DNA from: Symbiodinium natans
Taxonomy: Eukaryota; Sar; Dinophyceae; Suessiales; Symbiodiniaceae
Direction of reading: 5' to 3'
Assembly: GCA_905221605.1 (NCBI GenBank)
Contig: CAJNDS010002494.1
Span: 1 to 64,000, forward strand
DNA: 64,000 bases
The position numbers were made by a program, and so were the translations under genes. This document shows positions 63,216 to 64,000 of the stretch, one piece after another. Position 1 is the first letter of the stretch. Each line of letters starts with the position of its first letter. The notes below the pieces were generated by a model. It saw nothing but the letters and a program-made list of their open reading frames with translations. It was not told the DNA's origin and ran no database searches.

Positions 63216-64000
63216 GCGAAGCGCCCGAAACCCCAAACCCTGCACCCTAAGCTTCCTATAAGCCCCCATCTACCTTAATCCTTTCACGCAACATGCGCAA
63301 CGGGGGTTGTTCGAAGCTAGGGCCCCTTAAAGGTGCCTCTTGGCAGCACTTTGGGATATTGACGGGGTGTAGTGGGCTTAGACGTTTTGGGTTAAGTGGC
63401 TTGTGGCCCCCGGACCTAAGGCAGCTGCGGCAGAAGATCTGGATATGCCAGGGCCATAGCCAGAAGCTGACATCCCAAAACCTACGCCAAAACCCTCCCA
63501 TGTTCATGCCGAAGAGGTTTACAGGTGCCTGGACAGTACTTAGGGTTTATCAGGTTTACGCCGAGTCACGGAATCAGACATGACGGCCTTCGAGGGTACT
63601 CGGGCCTGGCATGTGGTGGGACACCCGAACCTGGCACCCTAAGCCGTAAACCCTAAGCGCTAAACCTTAAGCCCTAAACCCTAAAGCCAGTTGCAAGTTA
63701 AACGCTCAAACCGGATACGGTGTCAGCGCACCACCACGGTGGGAGAACAAAAAGCCGGGTGACGATGTTCCTGAACAATTGCGAAGCTGACGAAAAGCTG
63801 ACCGAAACCTTACTAACTCCCCCCCCCCTTCCCCACAATGAGGTGTTTTGCCCTTGGGTTGCACGTAGATGACCTAGATGTGAACATGCTGTTGGGCTGC
63901 TTGCTTCTCTACAGGAGACAGGAGCGAATAACAACGATATATTATGGCTTGACATTTGTTCCATGTGGCATCAAGCTTGTGTTGGAAACCAAAAACCCTA
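63216..64000. other. Window end: possible further exons, few repeats
   Basis: CCCTAAG/CCCTAAA motifs at 63,640-63,690 and a C-run at 63,820-63,829. A short stretch at 63,564-63,590 (T-E-S-D-M-T-A-F-E-G) looks coding, but it has no supported splice sites. Confidence 0.4.

Noticed and set aside
14327-64000. Chromosome end or telomere
   Set aside because: The arrays are short, degenerate, in both orientations and interleaved with genes, so they are interstitial.

Overview
The window looks like nuclear DNA of a dinoflagellate, most likely a Symbiodiniaceae/Suessiales-type species. The evidence is a Ty1/copia-type retroelement with CCCH-finger Gag, genes cut into very small exons, introns with GT, GC and GA donors and AG|G acceptors, all recognisable genes on one strand, and plant-type TTTAGGG/CCCTAAA repeats scattered through introns and spacers. 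No spliced-leader gene, rRNA, tRNA or CRISPR array was seen.

Layout. (1) 1 to about 14.3 kb: a large decayed retroelement, 5'-truncated by the window edge. It holds gag, then a pol with protease, an inserted 2OG-Fe(II) oxygenase domain, integrase, reverse transcriptase and RNase H, then a Rossmann/C5-methyltransferase-like domain, then a second long coding region with SGNH-hydrolase-like, Tpt1/KptA-like (RNA 2'-phosphotransferase) and zinc-ribbon segments. At least six reading-frame breaks occur. (2) 15.7-24.2 kb: a single-domain voltage-gated cation channel with EF hands, resolved into 17 exons whose frame stays open. (3) 27.1-29.3 kb: an unidentified ten-exon gene. (4) 31.5-37.1 kb: an intronless ADP-ribosyltransferase gene (32.35-34.43 kb) bracketed by direct repeats of about 0.5 kb. 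(5) 37.6-39.8 kb: a short two-exon gene end and a phytanoyl-CoA-dioxygenase-like (PhyH) gene. (6) 43.2-45.3 kb: coiled-coil exons, followed by an intronless ORF with a putative-Ig repeat at 45.6-46.6 kb. (7) 49.6-53.0 kb: a second coiled-coil gene. (8) 53.5-60.2 kb: a prenylcysteine-oxidase-like flavoprotein gene, 14 exons, 1125 coding bases and no frame error. (9) 60.8-63.2 kb: an unidentified five-exon gene and an RIIa dimerisation/docking domain gene.

Between and inside these genes the DNA is dominated by degenerate telomere-like repeats in both orientations (7-, 8- and 9-base unit variants), small fold-back elements of at least five families, poly-G tracts, a 20-bp minisatellite and a large (CATA)/(TATG) palindrome. 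Several introns are flanked by short direct repeats at the splice sites. The genes are mostly unrelated in function; what unites them is a common strand and a common style of intron. The two most unusual features are the retroelement carrying both an oxygenase and a methyltransferase-like domain, and the filling of introns with TTTAGGG repeats, whose unit itself begins with GT and ends with AG when read as GTTTAG.

Exon boundaries were placed by eye from splice signals, protein-family similarity and preserved codon phase. No search or transcript data were available.
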